Shown one piece after another: positions 7,481 through 15,745 of a stretch of 64,000 bases of DNA. Origin of the DNA: Candidatus Bathyarchaeota archaeon (GTDB taxonomy: Archaea; Thermoproteota; Bathyarchaeia; TCS64); assembly GCA_026014815.1 (NCBI GenBank), contig JAOZHP010000031.1, forward strand, positions 25,608 to 89,607, read 5' to 3'. Within the stretch, counting starts at the first letter, position 1; each line of letters begins with the position of its first letter. The translations under genes were made by a program, and so were the position numbers. A model generated the notes under the pieces. It was given only the letters and a program-made list of their open reading frames with translations. It had not been told where the DNA came from and did not search any database.

Positions 7481-8176
7481 TTGCCCCGGATCACGGGGTC
7501 GGAGTTAGATTCATTGTCTAATACGGTAGCCCTAGATAGAACGCTGTCCAAACTTAAAAAGCGCTCGGTGAGGAGAATCCGGGCTAAGGACGCTAATTTT
7601 GGTAAGTACGTCGATATTTTCCGTAAATTATTACTTCTCAACGAGAAAAACGACCTCGCGACCACCCTGAAGAACATCCAGGAGCTCATGAGCTTCAGTG
7701 AGAAGATCTTCAGCAGCGGCGCGGTGAGCGAGAGCTTCCTCTATTTCTGCCTACACGGCGCGGCGACAGCGTGGGTGCTCCAGTGTGAGCTGAGCATGCC
7801 AGAAGCCACCGTGTACCGGGCACTGAAGAGGCTACGCGCCATGGACGTCGTAGTACCCGCGTTGAAGGTGAGCAAGGTAAAGCGCAGCAAGGGCGGCCCA
7901 AGGCCGACTGTGTGGGCCATCGAGACAGCCACCCCCGACGAGGTGAGCAAGGCTCTCAAGCACCACTACAGGATGCTGAGCCCCAAATTCAGGGTAGCCG
8001 AGGAGATAGCTCAAACCATACTCGACGAGTTCGTCGAGAGCGGTGAGGCCATGGAGGTCAACTACAGAGACATCATGAGCCAAGTCAAGGAGCTAAAGAT
8101 CCCGTTCAAAGGACCAGACATCGCGGACCTAGCGGCACAGTATCTCCACGAACGTGGAATCAAGGTCTGGCGATAA
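7481..8176 (+). CDS. winged-helix DNA-binding protein, uncharacterised
   Basis: 231 residues. A basic N-terminal helix region (LSKLKKRSVRRIRAKD) is followed by a helical segment and a clear helix-turn-helix (residues about 100-130, ATAWVLQCELSMPEATVYRALKRLRAMDVV) with a basic wing (KVKRSKGGPRPTVWAIE). A second helical domain ends the protein (FRVAEEIAQTILDEFVESGE and later). It is not assigned to a named family. The start is TTG at 7481; no ATG is near. The first 60 codons are more AT-rich than the rest. Being divergent from the RHH gene around a shared operator suggests a small regulatory module. Confidence 0.7.
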   Translation: MPRITGSELDSLSNTVALDRTLSKLKKRSVRRIRAKDANFGKYVDIFRKLLLLNEKNDLATTLKNIQELMSFSEKIFSSGAVSESFLYFCLHGAATAWVLQCELSMPEATVYRALKRLRAMDVVVPALKVSKVKRSKGGPRPTVWAIETATPDEVSKALKHHYRMLSPKFRVAEEIAQTILDEFVESGEAMEVNYRDIMSQVKELKIPFKGPDIADLAAQYLHERGIKVWR

Positions 8177-8202
8177 TCACTCTCCCCATTCCCCCATATA
8201 CG

Positions 8203-8235
8203 CCCCCTCTCTGGGGAGGAGGGGGGGCACCCCCC
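8203..8235. terminator. GC-rich alternative hairpins between convergent genes
   Basis: CCCCCTC at 8203-8209 pairs with GAGGGGG at 8219-8225. A competing pairing joins the G run at 8222-8227 with the C run at 8230-8235. It lies in the 60-base gap between the gene ending at 8176 and the one ending at 8237, so a bidirectional transcription end is plausible. No T tract follows on either side. Confidence 0.4.
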
Positions 8236-8236
8236 A

Positions 8237-9205
8237 CTAAACCAAGCTATAGTAGAGCGTATTGTTTCTCGTTTCTTCCTGTATCTCGCCTTTGTTTCTC
8301 AGGTAGATGAGGTGAGCGTAGGTCTCTGTGGCAGCCATTCGTTTTGTCCAGAAACTCATCTCGGGCCATGGCCTGCTGTCCCAGTGGACTATACTTCCAA
8401 TTTGATAAACTGTTTTGGGTCCGTCTTTGAGGGGGGCTTTCATCTCCATGAGGCGGTCACCGTGATGCTTGTATAACTGCTCCACTCTTCCTTTGAGGTC
8501 AGTAAAGTCCCACTCGTGAGCAGGGTATACATGTTTCACATCCATGTCTTTGATCTTGTCGAGGCTGGTGAGGTACTCGTTCAGTGGGTCTCTGGCCTCG
8601 TAGCTGTGGCAGGACACGTGGCTTGTGATCTTAGGTAGCACATGGTCACCGCTGAACAGGATTCTATCAGCCTTGTCGTGGAGCACTATGTGTTCCTGTG
8701 CGTGACCCGGAGTGTAGATTACTTCAAACTCGATGCCTTCTAATTTGAGCGTCTCCCCGTCACTCAGCGTCCTATCAATCGTGATGGGGTTGGGAGCGTC
8801 CCTGAAAGCGAACTCGTACTTATAGAGCAGGTCCAGGTACTCGGCTCCCCCGAAGAGCTTGGTCTCGGCAACAGTCTGCTCGAAGAATACTTCTGATAAG
8901 TCCCTGATGCTGGCTTGTTTTTCAGCGGCGATTGTGCTGGCCATTACTTTGGCGCCGTAGCCCTGAAGGGTCTCGACGAGGCCTATGTGGTCGTTGTGAA
9001 GATGTGTGATTATTATGTTCTCGATGTCCTGTGGCTGCAACCCGTGTTTGTTGAGCTCTTTTCGTAGTCCCTGGTAGGCTTCCTCGGTGGGTACGCCTGT
9101 GTCGATGAGTGTTTTTGAGTTCTTGAAAAGGTAGCTGTACGTTTTCCCGAGGGGGTTTCTGCTCATGGGGACCTTGAGTTGATGTATGTCTTCGGTGATC
9201 TTCAA
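8237..9205 (-). CDS. metallo-beta-lactamase-fold hydrolase (glyoxalase II-like)
   Basis: 322 residues. The binuclear zinc site is complete: THLHNDHIG at residues 67-75 (His68, His70, Asp72, His73), a further His in YTPGHAQEHIVL, Asp in FSGDHVLP and His in YPAHEWDF. A C-terminal helical extension after the core (about residues 230-322) contains a winged-helix-like stretch (ATETYAHLIYLRNKGEIQEE), as in many MBL hydrolases of the LACTB2/glyoxalase II-like group. The substrate is probably a thioester or ester; it cannot be named from sequence. The start ATG at 9205 is in good context. No partner gene is obvious. Confidence 0.88.
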   Translation of the reverse strand: MKITEDIHQLKVPMSRNPLGKTYSYLFKNSKTLIDTGVPTEEAYQGLRKELNKHGLQPQDIENIIITHLHNDHIGLVETLQGYGAKVMASTIAAEKQASIRDLSEVFFEQTVAETKLFGGAEYLDLLYKYEFAFRDAPNPITIDRTLSDGETLKLEGIEFEVIYTPGHAQEHIVLHDKADRILFSGDHVLPKITSHVSCHSYEARDPLNEYLTSLDKIKDMDVKHVYPAHEWDFTDLKGRVEQLYKHHGDRLMEMKAPLKDGPKTVYQIGSIVHWDSRPWPEMSFWTKRMAATETYAHLIYLRNKGEIQEETRNNTLYYSLV

Positions 9206-9267
9206 CGGGGAATCACAGGAAGGAGGTTATGCTTCCTCTTAAAACATGTGGGAAAAGAAGGACAGGG

Positions 9268-10100
9268 TTATCCTTTTGCTCGTTTCGGCTCCTTCACGCC
9301 GAACTGGAAGATCACTGTACCGATCAAGCCCAGCACCAACGATATGTAGAATGGCACCTGAGGGCTCATCGCGTCCCACAGATACCCTCCGACGATTGCA
9401 GCGGGCGTTGCGACTATCCCAGACAATGTACCCATGGTGCCCATTATCGTTCCCCTTTTCTCTTTGGGTACAAGGTCGGCGATCAACGCGTTCCACGCTG
9501 GGCCTCCCACATAGATTCCTCCTCCGCCGAGGGCGTTAGCAACTGAGCCGATGAACTGGACGCCATAGTATTGCTGGAATGTCGTGCTTACTGTGACTAG
9601 GAACATGCTGATAGGGCTCATGACCCTGCTTATCAGGATCAGCGGCTTTCTACCGAACCTATCACTGATTATGCCGCCGGGCATCGCCAACGCAGCGGAG
9701 ATGACTCCACCCGTGGTCTGGACGATCCCAAGCTGGAAGTTGGTAAGACCAACAATGTCTACTGCGTAAAGTGGTAGAAAATCCCAGACGATTCTCATCC
9801 CAAAGCCGCTGAATATCGAGACAGCGACCATCGCCCAGACGCTTCTAGGAAGGACGAAGCTTGATTTGACTTGTTCTCTCCAACTCTTACGTGGAGACGC
9901 CTCAATTTCTTCTCGTTTGTGTCATTGGTTTCCTCGTCTCCCAGTATCTCCTTGAGTACTTTCCATCTAGCGTATGTTACAAGGATGGTTGTCAAGAATG
10001 AGACGACAAGGAACATCCGGACGCCCTCGATGTACCCGAACCTATCCATCAGGTATCCACCACTCGCCGCCGGGTCTATCGACCCACTCAGGCCAACGCA
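9268..10100 (-). pseudogene. decayed major facilitator superfamily transporter: 5'-truncated and frameshifted
   Basis: Two frames on the same strand make up one broken gene. The upstream part (about 10100-9900) encodes GGYLMDRFGYIEGVRMF and a membrane helix, typical of helices 5-6 of the N-terminal half. The downstream part (9831-9268) encodes the whole C-terminal half, including the loop DRFGRKPLILISR. The frames join by a shift near 9905-9915: the first continues as NEKKLRR, but the other frame reads EIEASPRKSWREQVKSSF and leads smoothly into SVWAMVAVSIFSGFG. The first roughly 150 residues (helices 1-4 or 5) are missing, and the remnant starts inside the 3' end of the amidohydrolase gene. 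A transporter cannot be made from this. Confidence 0.8.
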
Positions 10101-11499
10101 ACTCAATGGGAGGCTTCAAACCCTCAGGCAGCAGAGGGGGCTCGTCGTGAGTCTTCTTACGTTCATGGAACTCTGTGTTTGCGTCTTTCAGTAGCTGGGG
10201 GTTCTGGAGTAGCTCCACTGCGCTCAGCGTCATGACTTGGGCCGCGCACATCCCCATCCGGTGGGTGACTCCGACGCCGCAGAGGGCGCTGCTAGCCCAT
10301 CTGGGATACCTTACTCCCGGGGCTGGTGTCATTGCCTTGCTTACGTAGAGGCGGGCGGTGGGGCAGTGCCACGTGAACTCGTTCACGTCGTCGGCTGGAT
10401 GGAAGTCACCGTACGCCTTCTCGGGAGGCACGATCTCGGTGTAGAGAGGCTCCTCCATGGGCTTCATCCCAAGGGTTCGCTGGATTGCACGCGCGAACTC
10501 CTTGTCCTCCTCGGTGTAAGCTGGGGCACCTATCGTCATGAGGTTCCTCCACATGACGTCTTTCATCACTGTGTTGGGGAGACCTGTCCGCACTGCGGTA
10601 AGCACCCTTGCCTCGACGTCACAGTCTGCAACAAGTGCAGCACCCTTAGCACATCGTTCAATCACCGAGCCTACCGCTTCCTGGTCCTCCAGGTTGCTGT
10701 TTCTCCAAGCATACACGATCTGGCTAAAGGCGGGGTTTGCGACTGTACACTGGCCACCCGTCATTATGAACTCGTTGATACTGCCTCCCCTACGCATGAG
10801 GGCGGGCATATGCTCCTTCATCATGTTCACGTTGTTGTACATGAGCACCGCTGCGTCAAGTGCACCCGGGTAAGTGACCGCTCCGCTCTGGCCCTCCGCG
10901 ACTGCCTTCACCTTGAAGTTGAAAACCATGCTCTTGTAGGTTCTGGGCCAGACCTCATGGAGGACCGTGGTGGGGCCTCCCGGGTGCCACGCTAGCAACG
11001 TGTCCATCCCGTCAAAATAGCCATCTCGGGCCATGTACGGCTTGCCGACGCAGAGTTTCTCGGCGGGGGTGCCTAGGAGCCTGATTCGTACTTTGAGATC
11101 TTTCTCCTTCGAGACGTGTTTCAACGCTGCTGCGGCGAGGCAGCTGGCGACTCCCAGCATGTTGTGGGCGTCGGTGAACCCCGGCGCGTATGGTACCTCG
11201 GGGTCATCGTAGGGAACAGGCTTCTGGCTGTGCCCGGGGGTGGCGTCGTACTCAGCGAAGAGCCCGATTACGGGGCCGTCCTCTCCCCACATGCTGGTGA
11301 ACGCGGTGGGCATCTCACTTACCCCCATCTCCACGTTGAAGCCCTGTCTCAGCATGTAATCGGCTAGATGCTTGCTGCTCTTATACTCGCGTAAGCCGGG
11401 CTCGGCCCACTTGAATAACTGGTCGCTCATGGCGTACATCTCTGCCGCGTTTTCGTTGAGCCAGTCAAGCGCCACCAGTTTCTCGGCGTTCAAACCCAT
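10042..11499 (-). CDS. M20 family amidohydrolase, AbgB-like
   Basis: 485 residues resembling the p-aminobenzoyl-glutamate hydrolase subunit B/M20D group, which cleaves aminoacyl amides using two metals. Seen are FAEYDATPGHSQ, FTDAHNMLG (metal His), AWHPGG and a C-terminal GVTHRMGMCAAQVM. The usual GxPAEE motif reads GTPAEKLCVGKPYM: the second Glu, expected to help hold the metals, is Lys (one GAA to AAA change would do this). The enzyme may therefore be impaired or altered. Its 3' end overlaps the remnant of a broken MFS transporter, perhaps its former partner. The start ATG at 11499 is reasonable. Confidence 0.85.
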   Translation of the reverse strand: MGLNAEKLVALDWLNENAAEMYAMSDQLFKWAEPGLREYKSSKHLADYMLRQGFNVEMGVSEMPTAFTSMWGEDGPVIGLFAEYDATPGHSQKPVPYDDPEVPYAPGFTDAHNMLGVASCLAAAALKHVSKEKDLKVRIRLLGTPAEKLCVGKPYMARDGYFDGMDTLLAWHPGGPTTVLHEVWPRTYKSMVFNFKVKAVAEGQSGAVTYPGALDAAVLMYNNVNMMKEHMPALMRRGGSINEFIMTGGQCTVANPAFSQIVYAWRNSNLEDQEAVGSVIERCAKGAALVADCDVEARVLTAVRTGLPNTVMKDVMWRNLMTIGAPAYTEEDKEFARAIQRTLGMKPMEEPLYTEIVPPEKAYGDFHPADDVNEFTWHCPTARLYVSKAMTPAPGVRYPRWASSALCGVGVTHRMGMCAAQVMTLSAVELLQNPQLLKDANTEFHERKKTHDEPPLLPEGLKPPIELRWPEWVDRPGGEWWIPDG

Positions 11500-11564
11500 C
11501 TCAGATCATCATTGACCATACTTTACGTGGTTAAAAGCCTTCAACACGGCACAGCGGGTATAGA

Positions 11565-11573
11565 GATTTAAGC
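11565..11573 (+). promoter_or_regulatory. TATA-like box (GATTTAAGC) before the small zinc protein
   Basis: It lies 25-33 bases before the ATG at 11598. A GGGAG purine stretch at 11586-11590 could also serve as a ribosome site if the transcript starts slightly earlier. Confidence 0.4.
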
Positions 11574-11597
11574 CCCGATTGAGTAGGGAGAGATAAG

Positions 11598-11753
11598 ATG
11601 TCTGAGCCAGAGATCAAGAGCCCTGATTGCAGTTCCTGTGGTCAGCCCTTGTTCCTCGACAAGGAAGAGTGCCAGGCCTTCATCGAGGGTAAACTGAAGG
11701 AAGGATTCATCGTCTGCAGCTGCTGCGGTGTCTCCCCGAAACCAGAGAAATAA
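11598..11753 (+). CDS. 51-residue zinc-ribbon-like small protein
   Basis: I translated this short frame by hand: it starts MSEPEIKSPDCSSCGQPLFL and ends CSCCGVSPKPEK, with the stop at 11751-11753. It has one CxxC knuckle (CSSC) and a second Cys cluster (CSCC) 26 residues on, so a single zinc site is likely. It has its own upstream GGGAG and TATA-like box and stands alone between two minus-strand genes. No function is known to me; a small zinc protein involved in nucleic acid or protein binding is the usual guess. Codon use looks genuine. Confidence 0.7.
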   Translation: MSEPEIKSPDCSSCGQPLFLDKEECQAFIEGKLKEGFIVCSCCGVSPKPEK

Positions 11754-11793
11754 ATCTTCTTTCTTATTATAATGGAAAATATGGTAGAGGCTA

Positions 11794-13233
11794 CTAGGAT
11801 TTCAGTTTCCAAGTGGTTCCTTCGCTGGTGTCCTGTATCTCCACGCCTGCCTCGGCGAGCCTGTTCCTGATTATGTCAGCGAACGCGTAGTTCTTCTCTT
11901 TGCGTTGCTCCAGTCGGAGGTCAGTGATCATGGTGATCAGCCTTTCTGTGACCTCGTCGCCGCCCGTCGAGCGTTTCTCGAAGAGCCCGAGGACGTTAAG
12001 CAGCTCCATGTAGTGTCTGGCTGCTTCCCCGAGGACTCCTTTGTTGGCTGGACCAGTGACGTACTCGTTGATGGCCCCGCTGATGGCGTGAAGGTGACCG
12101 AGGGCGATGGGTGTGTTGATGTCATCGTCCATGGCTTCTATGAACGCGGTCTTAGCTTCCTTCACTGTCTTGAGGAGCGTTGCCTCACGTTCCTCAAAGT
12201 CTAGGTTGTCGTCTGGGCCCTTCATGGCGTTCTCGATGAGGTCCAGTGTGTTCGCGAGGCGGTGCACAGTGTTCTCTGCGCTCTCCATGGCGCTCCATGT
12301 GAAGTTCAGGGGTCTCCTGTACTGGGTGCTCAGGTATAAATACCTGAAGGCCTCAGGGCTATGCTTTTCAAGGACGTCTTCGAAGCTCACGTAGTTGCCT
12401 AGGCTCTTGCCCATTCTTCCTCCGTCGATCATGAGGTGCCTCATGTGTATCCAGTACCGGACGAACTGTTTCCCGGTGTAGCTCTCGCTCTGGGCTACCT
12501 CGTTTTCGTGGTGGGGGAACGTGAGGTCCTCGCCGCCTGCGTGGATATCGATGGTTTCCCCTAGGAGCTGGTTGGTCATGACGCTGCACTCGATGTGCCA
12601 GCCTGGGCGGCCTGGGCCCCACGGTGACTCATAGTATATGCCCCGCTCCAACTCGTCTGGTGTAGCTTTCTTCCAAAGAGCAAAATCATGGGCGTTCTCT
12701 TTATCGTACTCGTCCTTGCTGACTCGGTCGGTTTGCTCGACTTTCTCGACATCTACTCCACTTAGCGCGCCATAGCCCGGGAACTTGTCTATGTCGAAGT
12801 AGACCCCGTCCTCGGCGTCGTAGGCGATGCCTTTTTCCTCCAGTGTCTTGATGAAGTCTATCATCTGGGGCACATACGCGGTGGCTCTTGGATGGCTGAT
12901 GGCTCTCTTGTTGTTCAGCATGTCCAAGCCTCTGAGGAATACGCCTGTGTAGTGCTCCGTGAACTCTTTCAGGGTCTTTCCTGCTGTCCCGGAGTCACGG
13001 ATGGTCTTGTCGTCGATGTCGGTGATGTTCAGTACGTACTTGACGTCGTAGCCTCTGTACTCTAGCCAACGTCTGATGAGGTCACCGCTGGTGAAGCTCC
13101 TCAGGTTGCCTATGTGAGGGTCCCCGTAGACGGTGGGGCCACAGACGTACATGGTGACGGTGGGTGGGTTAAGTGGCACGAACGGCTTTTTCTGCCGGGT
13201 CATGGTGTCGTAAAGCTGGACTGGGTGTTCCAT
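11794..13233 (-). CDS. cysS: cysteinyl-tRNA synthetase
   Basis: Class I aminoacyl-tRNA synthetase of 479 residues, normal for the family. The HIGH motif is HIGN at residues 40-43; zinc ligands include Cys31 in [11 protein letters not shown] and the later WHIECSVM and [13 protein letters not shown] region; the KMSKS motif appears as RMGKSLGN. The C-terminal DALR-type helical domain and anticodon region follow. The ATG at 13233 overlaps the stop of a short upstream frame (TAATG, see 13233-13328). It is divergent from the protease gene at 13427. Confidence 0.97.
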   Translation of the reverse strand: MEHPVQLYDTMTRQKKPFVPLNPPTVTMYVCGPTVYGDPHIGNLRSFTSGDLIRRWLEYRGYDVKYVLNITDIDDKTIRDSGTAGKTLKEFTEHYTGVFLRGLDMLNNKRAISHPRATAYVPQMIDFIKTLEEKGIAYDAEDGVYFDIDKFPGYGALSGVDVEKVEQTDRVSKDEYDKENAHDFALWKKATPDELERGIYYESPWGPGRPGWHIECSVMTNQLLGETIDIHAGGEDLTFPHHENEVAQSESYTGKQFVRYWIHMRHLMIDGGRMGKSLGNYVSFEDVLEKHSPEAFRYLYLSTQYRRPLNFTWSAMESAENTVHRLANTLDLIENAMKGPDDNLDFEEREATLLKTVKEAKTAFIEAMDDDINTPIALGHLHAISGAINEYVTGPANKGVLGEAARHYMELLNVLGLFEKRSTGGDEVTERLITMITDLRLEQRKEKNYAFADIIRNRLAEAGVEIQDTSEGTTWKLKS

Positions 13234-13328
13234 TATATTGCTTCCTCCAGAAAGTCTGCTAGACGAGTACGTTGTGAATCTTTGTTTAGATTATTGGACA
13301 CAATAGTCTCAATCTTCCTGTCTAGCAG
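13233..13328 (-). other. short open frame overlapping the cysS start (possible leader peptide)
   Basis: In the frame directly before cysS, 31 sense codons read LLDRKIETIVSNN and on to RLADFLEEAI, ending in TAA that shares bases with the cysS ATG (TAATG). There is no ATG in this frame: a TGA precedes it at 13331-13329. A GTG at 13301 would give 22 residues; an ATG at 13332 is one frame off. A 9-base inverted repeat (CTGCTAGAC at 13256-13264, GTCTAGCAG at 13320-13328) brackets it. No Cys codons are present, so simple cysteine attenuation is not suggested. Confidence 0.3.
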
Positions 13329-13384
13329 TCATTTGTTTGGGTGGGTGGGATATAAATGATATGTGGTCACATCATGTTACTCAC

Positions 13385-13394
13385 GTTTAAATAG
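13385..13394 (+). promoter_or_regulatory. TATA-like box (GTTTAAATAG) before the protease gene
   Basis: The box is about 33-42 bases before the ATG at 13427. The divergent strand has a second candidate (TTTATATC, near 13345-13352) for cysS. Confidence 0.45.
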
Positions 13395-13426
13395 CCTCAT
13401 TATTGACCACGAGTTAGGTGTGCTTC

Positions 13427-14332
13427 ATGGGAAAATGTCTGAAATCTAAAGTAAACTTCAACACTGAGGCATTAGAGAAGATAGTTTACGAGCCCCAATG
13501 GGTGCTAGATAACCAAGAAGAGTTCTGGACCGGTTATCCCGTCCAGCAGTATGCTCGGGACTGGGCGGAGCAGGTCAAGTACACTATCGATTACGATGAG
13601 TGGAGACAAAGGATCTCAGACTGGGCGGCCATGCCTTTGAAGGAGCGAGAATCAAGTATCTTTCTGAGGAACACCGAGAGGATTCTTGAGGGTAAAGGGA
13701 TTTTCCTGGAGAAAGCGCTTCCATATCTCTGCTCATATCTACCCTCTGACGCAAATCTTGACATCGGGATACATTTCACGGCGTTTATTCCTCCGAGGGC
13801 GTTCGCGATGGGTGAGATTGGCATCAACGTGGCGGCGAATTACTGGAAAAACAACGCCGATAATATACTCAACGTGTTGGTCCATGAGTTGTTCCACGTT
13901 GGCTTCAGTTACTGTGAGGAGCAGTCCGGAATAGAATATGATCAGGATGACGCTATTCTAGGCATCTTGAGGAACATCCATAACGAGGGCATATGCACTT
14001 ACGTTGCGTATAACGCTCAGGACATTTTCCCGGCACCTGACGAAAAAGATTTCCAGTACCTCGACGACCCACAGCTCGTTGACCATCATATATCAAACGT
14101 CAACATGATCCTCGAAAAGGTAGGCAAGATACCGGGAGAGGAGCTGGACAAGCTCTCTTGGGATGTGGGAGTGATTGGACGTAGCTTCTACGTGACAGGG
14201 GCACTGATGTGCAAGGTGATCGAGGAAAATGCTGGAAGACAGTCACTTGTCAACACGATGACTGAGGGACCGGAAAGCTTCCTGCGGTTATACCATAAGT
14301 ACGCTGATGCCTCAAGGAAATTAAATGCTTAA
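13427..14332 (+). CDS. gluzincin-type metalloprotease, DUF2268/DUF5700-like
   Basis: 301 residues. The zinc site is HELFH at residues 153-157, preceded by the hydrophobic stretch NILNVLVHE, with a candidate third ligand Glu187 in HNEGICTYVAY. This arrangement matches the gluzincin peptidases in the DUF2268/DUF5700 groups. No signal peptide or membrane helix is seen, so it is probably cytoplasmic. The natural substrate is unknown. I chose the ATG at 13427; the GTG at 13418 would add three residues. It ends one base before the convergent translin gene. Confidence 0.8.
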   Translation: MGKCLKSKVNFNTEALEKIVYEPQWVLDNQEEFWTGYPVQQYARDWAEQVKYTIDYDEWRQRISDWAAMPLKERESSIFLRNTERILEGKGIFLEKALPYLCSYLPSDANLDIGIHFTAFIPPRAFAMGEIGINVAANYWKNNADNILNVLVHELFHVGFSYCEEQSGIEYDQDDAILGILRNIHNEGICTYVAYNAQDIFPAPDEKDFQYLDDPQLVDHHISNVNMILEKVGKIPGEELDKLSWDVGVIGRSFYVTGALMCKVIEENAGRQSLVNTMTEGPESFLRLYHKYADASRKLNA

Positions 14333-14953
14333 TTATTCCTTGAATTTTTCAAGTTTCTCCGCAAGCCTTCTTCTGCCTGCTTCAGCAGTTATCTCTGCTC
14401 TTGTCCTCTCGTTTACAGATCTAGTAATGTCAAGTTTTCTTCGTAGTCCTTTCAGGAAAAGGCTGGCTTCCTCAGCTCGGATTAGATGGAGGTAGATTTC
14501 CTCCATGGTCTCCAAATGCTTCTCGGCTGTCGCGAGGTCTCCCTCTCTGAGCCGGTCAAGCGACTCGCGTCTTAGCTCACCTGGTACGTCAGCGAGTCCG
14601 AGGACGTAGTTTGTCTCAGCGATGTTTAGGTCTCGTGGTGAGGGGTATCTTCCCTCGGCTAAGAGACTCTGTAGGATGGATGCCTCGGCGTACTCCTGTC
14701 TTGCTGCCTGCACAGACTCGTAGAACATCAACTCGGGGCTGAGTGACCCAGACTCTTTAATCTCTTTGAGTAGCTTTGTTGCCTCCATTAGGTTCTTGGT
14801 TGATTTCTGCATTTCTCCGTTATGCTGGTGCATGATTGCTTGTTTGGAAAGCGTCCTTGCTTTGCGGGCTCTAGCCATAATGTTATCTTTTGCCTGTTCT
14901 TTTTCTTTGAGTTGTTTGACGGTCTCCTCGATGATGTCTTTGAGGGAGTCCAT
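14333..14953 (-). CDS. translin family protein
   Basis: 206 residues, nearly all helical. The translin signature is clear: NYVLGLADVPGELRRESLDR, GDLATAEKHLETMEEIYLHLI and FLKGLRRKLDITRSVNERTR. Archaeal translin homologues form octamer-like rings and, in some cases, have RNase activity through acidic residues; which residues matter here cannot be said without alignment. It ends directly against the protease gene and is divergent from the membrane-protein/Xre pair at 15109. Confidence 0.88.
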   Translation of the reverse strand: MDSLKDIIEETVKQLKEKEQAKDNIMARARKARTLSKQAIMHQHNGEMQKSTKNLMEATKLLKEIKESGSLSPELMFYESVQAARQEYAEASILQSLLAEGRYPSPRDLNIAETNYVLGLADVPGELRRESLDRLREGDLATAEKHLETMEEIYLHLIRAEEASLFLKGLRRKLDITRSVNERTRAEITAEAGRRRLAEKLEKFKE

Positions 14954-15015
14954 AGTTACTCTTACGGGGGCTTGTTCTTATTGTTTAGGTGGCTTCAGGA
15001 TTGTTCTTGAACAAC

Positions 15016-15026
15016 CTTTAAATATT
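15016..15026 (+). promoter_or_regulatory. TATA-like box (CTTTAAATATT) for the membrane protein/Xre pair
   Basis: The box is about 85 bases before the ATG at 15109, predicting a leader of roughly 60 bases. An inverted repeat follows directly in that leader (15030-15068). Confidence 0.5.
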
Positions 15027-15029
15027 ACA

Positions 15030-15068
15030 TGTTAGGTTGACATAACGCAATGTGCGGTATACCTAACA
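15030..15068. promoter_or_regulatory. inverted repeat TGTTAGGT ... ACCTAACA, candidate Xre operator
   Basis: TGTTAGGT at 15030-15037 and ACCTAACA at 15061-15068 are exact inverted copies 23 bases apart, sitting just downstream of the TATA-like box. The Xre regulator encoded at 15536 is the likely ligand, giving autoregulation. Confidence 0.45.
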
Positions 15069-15108
15069 AATTGTTGGGTTGAAAACACAAAAAGGAGAGT
15101 GAAAAAAT

Positions 15109-15531
15109 ATGGAAAAATCGAACACAAAATGGATAATCGCCACAGCGGCAGTCACACTAGCCTCATTCCTCATAGGCTACTACGCCTTCGGGGGCGGCAG
15201 AACAGGTGTAATGCTTGCGGCGCCCCTAGGCCTCATAGTTGGTATCCTTGTACCCTTCTTCAAGAAGATGAATGACACGAGACAAGCAAGAAAACAAGGA
15301 ATATCCGTCGAGGACGAGCTCAGTCACCTGCTGAACGGAAAGGCGGCGTGGGTCGCTTTCCAAGTTGGGAACTACTTCGTGCTTGCCCTGATGTGGTACT
15401 CATTCGTGTCAACTTCACTGATGGACAGGTCACCGATGGAAGTACCGTCTGTGTTGATCCTTGCTTTGTTGGTCCGGATAGCCATCTACGGGGCTGCCCG
15501 TCTATACTACGGGAAAAACCCAGTCAGGTGA
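15109..15531 (+). CDS. four-helix membrane protein paired with an Xre regulator (copy 1)
   Basis: 140 residues with about four membrane helices ([79 protein letters not shown]) and a charged cytoplasmic loop after helix 2 ([19 protein letters not shown]). It resembles the DUF2178-type membrane proteins that accompany small Xre regulators. GGAGAG at about 15094-15099 precedes the ATG at 15109. The Xre gene starts 4 bases after its stop. A similar pair is at 17808-18394. Confidence 0.75.
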   Translation: MEKSNTKWIIATAAVTLASFLIGYYAFGGGRTGVMLAAPLGLIVGILVPFFKKMNDTRQARKQGISVEDELSHLLNGKAAWVAFQVGNYFVLALMWYSFVSTSLMDRSPMEVPSVLILALLVRIAIYGAARLYYGKNPVR

Positions 15532-15535
15532 TGGG

Positions 15536-15745
15536 ATGAGAACCAGGATAAAGGAGCTCAGGGCGAGGGAGGGCCTCACTCAGGCAGACCTATCCAAAAA
15601 AGTAGGGTGCAGAAGGGAGACCATAAGCTTCGTCGAGAAAGCTGAGTACAACCCTTCTCTGCTCCTTGCCGTAAGGATAGCCAAGGTCTTCGGTGAGGCG
15701 GTGGAGAACGTGTTCATCTTCGAGGCGGAGGACCTGGCCCTCTAG
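15536..15745 (+). CDS. small Xre-type HTH regulator (copy 1)
   Basis: 69 residues consisting of one Cro/C1-type helix-turn-helix domain: [20 protein letters not shown], then [20 protein letters not shown] and a final helix with [11 protein letters not shown]. These compact regulators usually repress their own two-gene unit. It starts 4 bases after the membrane-protein gene, so the two are cotranscribed and probably act together. It is a paralogue of 18197-18394, sharing the YNPSL and I(E)-V-F core. Confidence 0.9.
   Translation: MRTRIKELRAREGLTQADLSKKVGCRRETISFVEKAEYNPSLLLAVRIAKVFGEAVENVFIFEAEDLAL

Noticed and set aside
10237..10995. 252-residue frame opposite the M20 amidohydrolase
   Set aside because: Antisense shadow, rich in His/Val/Arg, without any domain pattern; the minus-strand gene is well supported.
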